A DNA stretch of 64,000 nt, taken from Candidatus Symbiopectobacterium endolongispinus (lineage in GTDB: Bacteria > Pseudomonadota > Gammaproteobacteria > Enterobacterales > Enterobacteriaceae). Position numbers and translations under genes: made by a program. The notes beneath the pieces are model-generated. The model was not told where the DNA came from, made no database searches, and saw only the letters and a list, made by a program, of their open reading frames with translations. The DNA is taken from assembly GCF_018777385.1 (NCBI RefSeq), contig NZ_JAFJYB010000001.1, positions 682,001-746,000 on the forward strand. The letters run 5' to 3'. Positions within the stretch are counted from its first letter, which is position 1. Every line of letters begins with the position of its first letter. This document shows, piece after piece, positions 31,332 through 40,718 of this stretch.

Positions 31332-32149
31332 ATGAAGAAACTTTGGGTATTAATGGTTACCACAACGTTGAATGTTTTTTACCTACTAATGCCCAAGGCA
31401 CTCTATCAACAATACCGCCACGGATGGATGGTATCGACAAGTTTTATGTATCAAGCGCCCGAACTGGGATTATTCCGGCAAACAGACTGGTTGTTTATTA
31501 TGGTAATTTTAACTCTCGTAGGATGGGAATCCTGGGTGAATATCCTGCCCTTGAACTGTGGAAAAAATTAACCGCTGAAGCGCAGGAATGGGAAAAGGCA
31601 GACCCATCAAAGCCCGTCATTCCAGGATTAGAGTATATTGCTACCGTAGCAAGCAACCAGCCTGGACGAGATGGGTTCTATCGTAACCGTATGAGTAACA
31701 TGCAAATAGATAAAGCCCTGTCTGTGGTGAGGATGACACCAGGTGCAGTTCTGATTCTGGACGTTCAGCCTGGGCTGAGCGATTTACACCGTGAGATATC
31801 CCGCCTTGAGCCTTTTCTTACTCAACCGGATGTGCATCTAGGCATAGACCCTGAATTTATCATGATGGGAAAAGCCATTCCGGGGGCCCGAATTAGAACA
31901 ATTAACGACAAGGATATCAACAGAGTCGTTGATTATCTTTCAACATTGGTTGTGAAAAATAATCTGCCACCAAAAGTGTTAGTGGTTCACCGTTCTACTA
32001 AAAAGATGGTGACGGGGTTTGATAAAGTAAAATCAGATCCTAACGTGCAGGTAATATTGAGCATGGACGGGTGGGGAACTCCTGAAACCAAAATGGCAAC
32101 CTATGAAAAAGTCGTCTCTGCTGAACACGGCGTGTTGTATCCGGATTAG
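31332..32149 (+). CDS. TIM-barrel-like protein of unknown function
   Basis: The clear frame runs from about 31343 (TTG) to TAG 32149, about 268 residues: RLVVYYGNFNSRRMGILGEYP, KPVIPGLEYIATVA, GAVLILDVQPGLSDL, HLGIDPEFIMMG, PPKVLVVHRSTKKMV, VQVILSMDGWGTPE. Repeated beta-strand/acidic patterns (LDVQ, GIDPEF, SMDGWG) suggest a TIM-barrel hydrolase-like fold. I know similar lipoprotein-annotated proteins but no function. An ATG at 31332 with GGACTC upstream lies one base out of frame, so the natural N-terminus may be broken by a 1-nt deletion. The alternative frame there (KKLWVLMVTTTLNVFYLL) looks like a signal peptide. Start uncertain. Confidence 0.55.
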
Positions 32150-33106
32150 AAAACCGCCACACAGGCTGTTATCCAAGGCTGAAGTACTGAGTTTGCAGCC
32201 TCAGCCAATATATATCAATATCAGTAGTTGAGATGTGTTTGATGAATGTGGCGACCACAGAAAACCAGACGGGGAGCGGAGATAGGGACGCTTAGTTAGC
32301 GGTTGTTCTGTACATGTTGTATCTTAATATTCGATTTAACATAATATACATTATGCGCACCCGTGCGCCAATAGCCTAATCTGCGCCGTCATCGCCACCA
32401 AAGCCCCTGAACGGCATTGCTGGCACGTTCTTTTGTCTTCGACCTTCAAATGTACTGAGTTACTGTTATGGTTATAAAACAAACCCTGTTTTGCAGGACT
32501 GGGCGACCAGTCAACGGAGCGATGGAAAACTCCGAGCCTTCCATGCGCGATGCACATCCACCAACACTGACGAACGCCAAGAAATTCATTTAGTAGTTGG
32601 CACATCGACGCTTTTTATAACGCCGCATCATAACGTAGCATGATAAGTATAACGCCTATTTTGTTAACGAAATTAGAACCATTATATTCTCAATGCTTTC
32701 GCTTGCGATTGATAGGATCGTTTCAATCCGCCCTACTCCGCAGTGAGTATTAGATTCATTAATTTTCTGATTTGTTCAATACCGTTAGGGAAAATTAGCG
32801 CGTTCATCAAAAATCAGATTAAATCCTTCGTTAAGTTAATAGTAAATAAGCCATCATTTTTTCATAGATTGGAAAAAGTCTCTTCCTGCATGTTTATTGC
32901 CTATCGGTTTATTTTATCAGTATGGATTCTACTATAATTCTTAGCCGAGTCATAAATGTAACATTTTTTAATATTGAATTGCTGCCACAATATCTTGGCG
33001 CATTACATTAATACACCGTTGTCTTTACACGGTTGGGATTGCTTTTGTTTGCGGAGTTGTTAATGAAATTAAAACTTGCTGGCGTAACCATTCGATCAGC
33101 TTCATC
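32150..33106. other. AT-rich terminus gap holding dif
   Basis: About 950 bases without a supportable gene. The only strong signal is the dif site at 32334-32361. Short open frames exist (for example 32743-32937) but show no family resemblance. Confidence 0.7.
32334..32361 (-). other. dif: Chromosome dimer resolution site dif
   Basis: On the reverse strand: XerC arm GGTGCGCATAA, central TGTATA, XerD arm TTATGTTAAAT. All 28 positions agree with the E. coli dif sequence as I recall it. XerC/XerD, activated by FtsK, resolve chromosome dimers here at division. Confidence 0.97.
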
Positions 33107-33604
33107 TCAACGATAATGTGAGTCCGGTAGCCAGCGGTAAAACCTGATCGCGATAGCGGGCATTTATTTCGGCATTGACATAGTAACCGCAGTCAGTATC
33201 CCCCATCACCGGATCGAGAATGATGTGAATATCCGGTCAAGAGGCGCGCACCTGTTTTAGCCAGGCAACCAACGGCGGCACCAGTGTGACCGTGCCAATA
33301 TAGCCAATGACGATAGCTCGCGCATGTGCCAATGCCCCCGTTCCAGTAGACCTTGCAGAAAACCTTCAAACCATTCGACCGGAATTTTTCCGCCATAACA
33401 GCTAGGATAATGGGGCATGTTGCTGAGAATGACCGTTGGCACCAATGCAACGCGCAACCCATGTTGCGACAACGCCGGTACCGCGATACTGTTCCCTACG
33501 CAACCATAAACCACCTGTGATTGAATGGAGATCACATCATAGTTTGCAGGTCCGGAATGAAAATGAGCGTTTTCCGGGTCGGGCGTGATGGGGACGTACT
33601 GCAT
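33107..33604 (-). pseudogene. pdxK: Pyridoxal kinase, frameshifted and truncated
   Basis: The N-terminus matches Pdx[24 protein letters not shown] and [21 protein letters not shown]. After LLERG (about 33345) the frame shifts to [16 protein letters not shown], then a TGA follows VRAS, then PDIHIILDPVMGD TDCGYYVNAEI continues before ending near LPLATGLT. The C-terminal third with the ATP and catalytic Asp region is missing. PdxK phosphorylates pyridoxal, pyridoxine and hydroxymethylpyrimidine. Dead. Confidence 0.87.
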
Positions 33605-33776
33605 GTTATTCCTTTATCTGGATGATAACGTTATCGTTAACATCCGTAGTGAAGACCATCATGTTCGTGGTGTCAGGATAGCGCAAACGCGTGAACGTGA
33701 ATACCGCCAGAAGAGCGCGTTGCTGAATAAGCAGCGGCATTGCCGATACTAGAACCGCATTAGAAGGGACATCATC

Positions 33777-34544
33777 GTGCATAACTTACCTGATATTGCT
33801 TTTTTTCACACGCTCGCCGATGCCGCAGCCGAGCAGACCATCCCTCGCTATCGTTCAGCGCAAAATCTTCATATTGGTAATAAGCCAAAGGAAGGTTTTT
33901 GCTTTGACCCAGTGACCGATGCCGATCGATAAGCGGAGCGTGCCATTCGCACACTGATTAGCGCGTACTACCCTGAACATGCGATTTTAGGCGAGGAATT
34001 TGGCGCTGTTGGCGATGGAGAAACCCAATGGATATTGGACCCGGTTGACGGAATCAGGCCCTTTCTGTGCGGCATTCCCGTGTGGGTAACGCTGATGGGC
34101 TTGTTACATCGCGGGCGCGCCGTTATGGGGATGATGAGCCAGCCTTTTACGCAAGAACGCTTCTGGGCCGATGGGATTCAATCTTGGTATCGGGGCCCCT
34201 ACGGTGAGCATGCGTTGCAAACGCGTAAAAATCTATCGTTGGCGCAAGCTATCCACACCACCTCCCCCGAGCCTGTTCCACGTCACCCTGGCGTCCATTT
34301 TCATTCTCTGACACAGCACACTCTGATGACCCGTTATGGCGGAGAGTGCTATGCCATGGCCATGCTGGCCGCCGGCCACATCGATATCAGCGTGGAATAT
34401 GGCCTGCAACCTTATGACATCGCCGCGCTGATCCCGATTATTGAGCAGGCGGGCGGCATCGTGACTACCCTTGATGGCGGACGTCCTGAAAGCGGTGGGA
34501 TATTGTTGCTTCAGGCGATCCGCAGCTTCACCAACAAGCATTAA
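33777..34544 (+). pseudogene. Inositol-monophosphatase family (HisN-like) phosphatase, one stop
   Basis: GTG start at 33777. Family motifs in order: DPVTDADR (residues near 43), ILGEEFG (metal Glu), WILDPVDGIRPFLCGIPVW (the DPxDG metal motif, with Ile where Thr is usual) and GLQPYDIAALIPIIEQAGG (late metal Asp). A TAA follows DADR (about 33930), where homologues have Gln or a similar residue; the frame continues unbroken. The final residues SGGILLLQAIRSFTNKH look eroded. Members hydrolyse histidinol-phosphate or other sugar/inositol phosphates; substrate not determinable. An operator-like palindrome ATAACGTTATCGTTA lies just upstream at about 33625. Confidence 0.8.
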
Positions 34545-34566
34545 CCATACTCAATGGTTGACCGCG

Positions 34567-35603
34567 TTAGTGCTCCTTTCCTCCTTCCAGCAGGCGTGCC
34601 CAGCGCGCGCCACCATCAACCTGTTCAACAATCAGTTTCAGGGTCATGGTCAACGGCACGGCCAATAAAATGCCAATCAGTCCCAACAATCCCTGCCACA
34701 CCAGCAGTGAAATCAAGACCACACTGGTGGCAATGTTCAGTTTCCGGCCACACAGGTACTGGTCCACAATCCAGCCCAATATCAGATTGATGACCAGAAA
34801 TGCCGCTAGTGCCGCCATACCGGTACTCATGCCGTTAAAGGCAAATGCCTGAATGATAGGCGGTACTGCCGCCAGAATAGATCCCAACACGGGAATAAAA
34901 TTCAGCAGAAAGGCTAACACAGCCCAAATAAAAGCGAATTTCACCTGCAAGATGGTTAACAGCACCCAGATCGCTACGCCGTTTAACACGCTAATCAGCG
35001 TTTTAAGCATCAGATACTGCGTCACGCTGTCAATGCCGCGGCGAACAGCTTTCATGCCAGAGGACTCCGCGCGAAACAACCGCTGGATTTTCTCTACTAA
35101 TACCGGCACCTCAATCAGCATGAAAATAACGGTCAGAAACACCACCAGTGCCGATGAAAAAAACTGGATACGTGGCTGAGCACGCGGGTGATCAGCCCAA
35201 GAAATTGCCCATGGTCAATCAGCGACATCGCCGCTTCCGGCGATAGCGTTAGCCCCAATTCCTGCAACGGTGCCATACCGACGGTAAGCTGACGCGTCAG
35301 CAGACTGCGCATTTGCAAGCTCATTTGATTTAACTCAGGCAATGCCGCCACCATCCTGAGCAGGACGTAAACCAGCAGCATAAACAATACGCCGCCCAGC
35401 AACACCACAATCAGAGAGCGCAGTAAGCGTGTACGACACAATAACGCCACTACCGGCTCAAGCACGATAGCCAAAAACAGGGAGAGCAGGATGATGGAGA
35501 GGATGGATGCCGCCAGATGGATCCCCATCATGACGATAGCTAATGCGGCTAACAGCAACATGCGGTTCAGCAACATATCATCGGAAAATACAGGTGTTTT
35601 CAT
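34567..35603 (-). pseudogene. tqsA: TqsA-like AI-2E family transporter, frameshift in poly-T
   Basis: PF01594-type membrane protein; E. coli TqsA exports autoinducer-2. Start ATG at 35603. N-terminal spans are LLLAALAIVMMGIHLAASIL and LIVVLLGGVLFMLLVYVLL. After HVSSFF the frame is lost at a run of seven T (plus-strand A run 35157-35163). One extra base restores SALVVFLTVIFMLIEVP and the C-terminal spans (AVLAFLLNFIPVLGSILAAVPPI, GLLGLIGILLAVPLTMTLK). Repaired length is 345 residues against 344 in E. coli. Slippage at the run might rescue some protein. Confidence 0.83.
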
Positions 35604-35738
35604 GGTGGCCTGCTTAGGGTTAACACGACGTTTAAATCCTGCCGCACGCGATAAAATCCATTTTTGCAAATGTGCGTCGGACAGTCTGTTCTACAACAGA
35701 AAATATAGCGGCTTTTCGCCGCAACGTCGTTTTTACCG

Positions 35739-37028
35739 CTATTTACTCCAGTGCTTTCTGAGGTAATCCACCGCCGGTACGGTTTGAGGTTGATGAATAA
35801 ATCCCTCACGAAAGAGCACGCTACCTTTCACTTCCGGCAGTGCTTCATTGAGCGCCAACTGCCGCCGCAGTTCAGGCACGCCACCATCCCGCGCCCAATT
35901 AGGCTCCTTTTGTGAAGGTACACCGACTTTATACAGTGCGATACCAATGTAGAGGCGCGTTTTTGTTGGCCTTACCACATCTGCCCACCATTTTACCAGT
36001 GTGTCATAACGGACGATTTCTCGTGAAAAAGGCCAGTAGATTTGCGGGATGATATAGTCAATCAAGCCACGTTCTACCCACAACCTAGTGTCTGCATAAG
36101 AGATGTCATAGGCCGCACCACCGCGCGTATCCGAACCACGAGCGTCATTCTCCGCATTGCGCCACACGCCAGACGGACTGACGCCAAACTCAACCTGCGG
36201 TTTGACCGCTTTGATTGCCATCGATACTTGCTCAATCAATAGCAACGTATTATTGCGCCGCCAGTCCCCTTTGACGACAAATCCCTGTCCATACTGCCTA
36301 TAGGTAGCATCGTCTTGCAAACGGGACGCTGGGGTTTCGTAGTAGAAGTAATCGTCAAAATGGATACCATCCACGGCGTAGTTGTTAATCAGTTCCACCA
36401 CCACATTGGTGATCCACTGACGCACCTCTGGGATACCGGGATCCAACACAAACCGATCGCTCGCCGTACGTATCCATTCTGGGTGTAACGCATAGACGCT
36501 AGAGGGCGACGCACTAAGAGTGCAGCGCAGCGCGGCCACGGTTTTCGGCTGGGTATTGCTGGTCACACGGTAGGGATTGAGCCAAGCGTGAATGCGCAAT
36601 CCACGCTTATGCCCTTCAGCCAACATGAAGGCCAAAGGATCGTACCCGGGATCTTTGCCCACCACGCCGGTTAATACATCAGACCACGGCAGTAACGCCG
36701 AGCGGTATAGCGCTGTGCCGTCCGGCTTTACCTGAAAAAAGACCGTGTTAACGCCCAGGCTAACCAGATTGTCCAGCTTGTCGATCAGCGCCTGTTTTTG
36801 TAACGCAATGCGGTGTTCATCTGACGGCTCATAACTTAACGCAGGCGTCGGCCAGTCAAGGCCAGAAAGCGTGGTTAGCCAAACACCTTTGACGTTCTCC
36901 GGCATAGCCGGAGAAACGTGGGCGGGAGCCTCAACCACAGCGGGATGGATGATTTTCCCCTTACTACTGCACCCCAGCACTCCACACACCAAACACAGCA
37001 GAAAAAAGCAACGTCGATAATTCAGCAT
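35739..37028 (-). CDS. digH: Denuded-glycan glycosidase lipoprotein DigH
   Basis: 429 residues; homologue of E. coli YddW/DigH (about 439), an outer-membrane lipoprotein that cleaves peptide-free peptidoglycan glycan strands at the septum. A signal peptide with lipobox LVCGVLGCSS is followed by the GHL10 domain (GVWLTTLSGLDWP, NTVFFQVKPDGTALY, AVDGIHFDDYFYYE, VEFGVSPSGVWRN, YIIPQIYWPFSR). Intact. It lies about 40 bases downstream of amiD in the same orientation; both act on peptidoglycan. Confidence 0.93.
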   Translation of the reverse strand: MLNYRRCFFLLCLVCGVLGCSSKGKIIHPAVVEAPAHVSPAMPENVKGVWLTTLSGLDWPTPALSYEPSDEHRIALQKQALIDKLDNLVSLGVNTVFFQVKPDGTALYRSALLPWSDVLTGVVGKDPGYDPLAFMLAEGHKRGLRIHAWLNPYRVTSNTQPKTVAALRCTLSASPSSVYALHPEWIRTASDRFVLDPGIPEVRQWITNVVVELINNYAVDGIHFDDYFYYETPASRLQDDATYRQYGQGFVVKGDWRRNNTLLLIEQVSMAIKAVKPQVEFGVSPSGVWRNAENDARGSDTRGGAAYDISYADTRLWVERGLIDYIIPQIYWPFSREIVRYDTLVKWWADVVRPTKTRLYIGIALYKVGVPSQKEPNWARDGGVPELRRQLALNEALPEVKGSVLFREGFIHQPQTVPAVDYLRKHWSK

Positions 37029-37069
37029 GTTTGAGCAATTCCTTGGCAGTAGAAAGGGTAGTCACGGAT

Positions 37070-37948
37070 TCAGGTTCGGTATTTTTCCACCAGCGCTTTG
37101 GCAATCGCCTCCGTTTGTGCATCGGCATTACCTTCAATATCCGATGGGCGGAAGTGCATTTGAAACGCGCTAATGGTCAAACGTGTTTCTTTATCCAACT
37201 CACCGTTTTGCGGAATTTTATCATAGCCATACTGATGTAATGCTTTCTGAAGCGTCAACACATCCGTCAGCGCACTCGGCTGCCGTCCGGCTAGATACCT
37301 GTTCACCGTTGCATCATCAGGCCAAGCACCGACGCCCATCTCTGCAAACCGTTTCCAGGGGAACAGTTTTCCAGGGTCCTGTTTGCGCAGCGGTGCAATA
37401 TCGCTGTGCGCCAGAACATTATCAGGCGTGATGTTGTTACGCTTGATAATGTCTTTGGTCAGCGCAGCAAGCGCGGTAATTTGCGTTTCATTGTAAGGAT
37501 ACCAGGTACGAACGCCAAGCATGTTATCGGTAAAGCCGAGGTTAACAATCTCAATGCCCACCGAAGAGTCATTGAGATTTACCCGGCCATTCCAATTACT
37601 GACACCCGCATGCCAGGCTCTCATATCTTCTGGCACCAGTTGCATCACTACGGGTTTTTTATCCCGCAGCGGTGGATTTTTCGCAACCAGATAATGCGCG
37701 CTGACTTGCCCCTGGGTTAACACCTCTAGCGAACGCGCATCATTCAGCGCGGTGTAATGTAAAATCAGAAATCGGACACGCTCATTCTGGCCTTTAGCCG
37801 GATGAGTGGTATCCACGATGTAATCGCCGCGATCGACTAACGTTGAGCGCGGCGTAGAACATCCGGCCACAATCAATGCCAGTAACCACACGGTGAGCAA
37901 TTTCAGCCCATGTGGACGAGTGGTTGACGAAACTGAATTGAATATCAT
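37070..37948 (-). CDS. amiD: N-acetylmuramoyl-L-alanine amidase AmiD
   Basis: About 292 residues from ATG 37948, chosen for the strong AAGGAGGTG site upstream. Lipoprotein signal LLALIVAGCS. Amidase_2 (zinc) domain: FLILHYTALND (zinc His), AWHAGVSNWNG, SVGIEIVNLG, VLAHSDIAPLRKQDPG (zinc His and catalytic residues). The C-terminal peptidoglycan-binding-like domain ends FQMHFRPSDIEGNADAQT. It cleaves stem peptides from MurNAc, including anhydro-muropeptides, at the outer membrane. Intact. Confidence 0.93.
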   Translation of the reverse strand: MIFNSVSSTTRPHGLKLLTVWLLALIVAGCSTPRSTLVDRGDYIVDTTHPAKGQNERVRFLILHYTALNDARSLEVLTQGQVSAHYLVAKNPPLRDKKPVVMQLVPEDMRAWHAGVSNWNGRVNLNDSSVGIEIVNLGFTDNMLGVRTWYPYNETQITALAALTKDIIKRNNITPDNVLAHSDIAPLRKQDPGKLFPWKRFAEMGVGAWPDDATVNRYLAGRQPSALTDVLTLQKALHQYGYDKIPQNGELDKETRLTISAFQMHFRPSDIEGNADAQTEAIAKALVEKYRT

Positions 37949-38127
37949 AGAAAAATTCACCTCCTTGGCGATCATTAACAGCAACAAACATTACAATAAG
38001 CAATTAAACAGGCACTTTATTCTAATAATGATTACGCGGTTGCTATTAAATCATCGCTAAATCGTTGCGATATTTAATCGTTTTATAGCATTTCCAAAGA
38101 TTAATTACCATTTTTAACCGCCAATAA

Positions 38128-38140
38128 GTGACATTGTCAC
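38128..38140. other. matS site (MatP binding)
   Basis: GTGACATTGTCAC, a perfect matS consensus match, in the intergenic region between amiD and the transporter gene. About 5.8 kb right of dif. Confidence 0.82.
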
Positions 38141-38187
38141 CTTGGAAGTTAACCCTATTGCACTAAACGTTTCTGTAAAACAGGCAA

Positions 38188-38215
38188 AAAAACGGGAGCC
38201 ACCTGGCCTCCGTTT
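38188..38215. terminator. Bidirectional terminator near the MFS gene
   Basis: A stem formed by GGAG/CTCC with inner GCC/GGC pairing, flanked by A7 on the left and T5 on the right. Read on the reverse strand it ends the transporter transcript 18 bases after its stop. Confidence 0.75.
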
Positions 38216-38233
38216 TTCATTCGATGCTAGGCG

Positions 38234-39457
38234 CTACAATGCACGCTGTCGCGTTTCCTGCCCTAGCAGCATAATCGCAAAGACAGCAAGCAATATTGCC
38301 AGACTAAACAAGGCAAAAATACCACTGATGGGCACGGCGCTTGCGACTAGAGCGCCAACCAATAGCGGGCCAGAAATCCCACCGATACGCCCCACTGCCG
38401 CTGCCATTCCTGCACCGGTAGCACGAATCGATGTCGCGTATTGTTCTGGCGTATAGGCATAAAGCGCTCCCCAGGCCCCGAGGTTGAAAAACGACAGCAG
38501 CGAGCCGGAGAGCAGCAGTTGTGGGGCACTGGTCGCAACGCCGAAAAAATAGGCGCTGATCAGCGTTCCCAGCAAATAGACCACCAGTACTACCTTTCTC
38601 CCTGCACGTTCAATCAACCAGGCAACGGTAAAATAGCCGGGTAACTGTGCCAGCGTCATAACCAGCACATAACCGAAACTTTTCACCATATCAAACCCTT
38701 TGAGCATCATCACGCTCGGCAACCACAGGAACATACCGTAATAGGAGAACACCACGCAAAACCAGACAATCCACAGCATCACGCTGGCACGCCGTTGCTC
38801 CGGTGCCCAGAGTGCACCAATCTTATAGCGAAAAGCACTTTTTTTCTCTTTCTGGCTCAGTTGCAGATAGTGCGGCGAATCCGGCAAACGAAAGCGCAGG
38901 TATAGCGCGTAGAAGGCTGGCAATGCACACAGGATCATCGCACCGCGCCAGCCGACACTCGGCAAGGGGATAAGGAAGTAGGCGATTAACGCGGCCAGCA
39001 GCCAGCCGACAGCCCAAAAGCTTTCGAGCAGCACCACGACGCGTCCTCGCACTTCAGGGGGCACACTTTCACTGACCAGCGTAGATGCCACCGGCAGTTC
39101 GCCGCCTAATCCCATGCCGATAAAGAAGCGCAACACCAGCAGGCTGACAAATCCCCAGGCAAAGGCGCTTAACCCGCTGGCGATGCTGAACATCAACAAC
39201 GTGATCATAAAGGCAGATTTGCGCCCTTTACGATCGGCATAAAGTCCGAAAACAAACGCGCCAACCGCCATACCAATGGAATTGACACTGCCGATCAACC
39301 CTAGCTGCGCGGCGGAGAGCCCCCACTCCAGTTTCAGCGCCGCCAGAACAAAAGATAATAGCCCGACATCCATGGCATCAAACAGCCAGCCGGTGCCACA
39401 AATGAGCAATAACTTATTACTGGATAACGCACCCTGTATTACCTGAGATAAAATCAT
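38234..39457 (-). CDS. Major facilitator transporter, NiaP/sugar-acid type
   Basis: 407 residues with 12 predicted membrane spans. MFS signatures: WLFDAMDVGLLSFVLAAL in span 1, the loop 2-3 motif GLYADRKGRKS, and GGELPVASTLVSESVPPEVRGR after span 4. The WLFDAMDVG pattern is shared with NiaP-type niacin and aromatic-acid transporters, but the substrate is inference. Intact, monocistronic, with its own terminator. Confidence 0.78.
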   Translation of the reverse strand: MILSQVIQGALSSNKLLLICGTGWLFDAMDVGLLSFVLAALKLEWGLSAAQLGLIGSVNSIGMAVGAFVFGLYADRKGRKSAFMITLLMFSIASGLSAFAWGFVSLLVLRFFIGMGLGGELPVASTLVSESVPPEVRGRVVVLLESFWAVGWLLAALIAYFLIPLPSVGWRGAMILCALPAFYALYLRFRLPDSPHYLQLSQKEKKSAFRYKIGALWAPEQRRASVMLWIVWFCVVFSYYGMFLWLPSVMMLKGFDMVKSFGYVLVMTLAQLPGYFTVAWLIERAGRKVVLVVYLLGTLISAYFFGVATSAPQLLLSGSLLSFFNLGAWGALYAYTPEQYATSIRATGAGMAAAVGRIGGISGPLLVGALVASAVPISGIFALFSLAILLAVFAIMLLGQETRQRAL

Positions 39458-39572
39458 GATATTGTTATGTCATCGTCAATCACGGTTTGTTTAGCATACT
39501 AAACACGCATGACGCTGTCATGTGGCTTTTTTACTCAGACAGCACAATTTCACCTTAAGGAGGAGTGATACC

Positions 39573-40488
39573 ATGACCGAAAAGGCGATATCGAACACCA
39601 CGCCTCCCCACTATTATACGGCTGACCAGCGTTTTCACAACGTGCGGCCCAGCGTATACCTGCACATGGGTTGGCGTGAACGGCTTTCGGTACTCCGGCG
39701 CCTGTTGTTTACTGCACGATCCCGTATGCCGGAACAGCGGTTGCCAGAAGTTACGCCGAATTGGCGGGAGTTTCTCAAACCTGATAATAAAACCCGCATC
39801 ATCTGGTTTGGTCACTCCAGTCTGTTACTGAACATGGATGGCGTTACCGTACTGATCGACCCGGTGTTTTCTGCATCAGCAGCCCCCTTTCCTTTTCGCA
39901 TCAAACGCTTTCAACCGCCGGTGGTCCCGATGGAAGCGTTGCCCGCTATCGATGTGATCGTGCTTTCACACAACCATTACGATCATCTGGACCGCGTAAC
40001 CATCGATTTTTTCCGCGATAAGAAAACCCATTTTGTTACTCCGCTTGGCATGGGAAAGACACTGCAAAAATGGGGGATTGGCGCAGAGCGCATTACCGAA
40101 CGGGATTGGTATGAGGAATGCGCGTGTAAGACACTGAGATTAACTGCGACGCCAGCGCGTAATGCCTCCGGTCGCACCCCCTTCGATCATAACCGCACGC
40201 TCTGGTGCTCCTGGGTGCTACAAAGCCCGCATGAAACGCTGTATTACAGTGGAGACTCCGCCTACGATGACCAACCCTGCAAGCTGGTACTCGATCTGGC
40301 ACCGCGCACCTTTGTTCCTATTCACTAGGGCATGTTTACGCTGTCACTGCATCACTGGACAGAACCCGTCGTTGGCCGCTCAGAAAGGCGTTCAGGTGCT
40401 TTGCCCACGTCTGGGTGAAGTGGTGGACAGTCATTCATTATCCACCCCACCGTTATGGTGGATGCCCTTTGTGCCCGAAAGACGTTAA
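39573..40488 (+). pseudogene. Metallo-beta-lactamase-fold hydrolase, broken
   Basis: Start ATG 39573 after AAGGAGGAG. MBL-fold features: RIIWFGHSSLLLNMDGVTVLIDPVF, the zinc motif SHNHYDHLD, and YYSGDSAYDD. This resembles the NAPE-PLD/UlaG-like branch. After GDSAYDDQ a block of about 40 residues usual in the family is missing. A TAG at about 40326 follows FVPIH (before GMFTLSLHHWTEP), and a frameshift then leads to the tail KGVQVLCPRLGEVVDSHS, ending TAA 40488. At least three lesions. Confidence 0.8.
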
Positions 40489-40718
40489 TTTCCCTCCCAC
40501 CCGCATCACAAGGCGCGGCATACTCGGAAAAGACAGCCCATAGAAAAAAACTGCCCATACGCGACGCTAAACCCAAGAAACGGCGTTGATAGGTCAAATA
40601 TTTAGTGGTTTTGTCGTTTCTTTATCCGTTTGACATTGCCATTTCCGGTTTAAAGTACATTTTATAGTAAACTGATTTGATTTCAGATTTTAACCTTCCA
40701 TTTAATAAGGTCTCTTTC

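Noticed and set aside
32351..32605. 84-codon reverse-strand frame overlapping dif
   Set aside because: No family resemblance, and it contains one arm of dif; treated as chance.
32743..32937. 64-codon AT-rich forward frame
   Set aside because: Composition-driven, no ribosome site, no recognisable motif.
33063..33119. Tiny forward frame MKLKLAGVTIRSASSQR
   Set aside because: Too short; overlaps the end of the pdxK remnant; no ribosome site or family.
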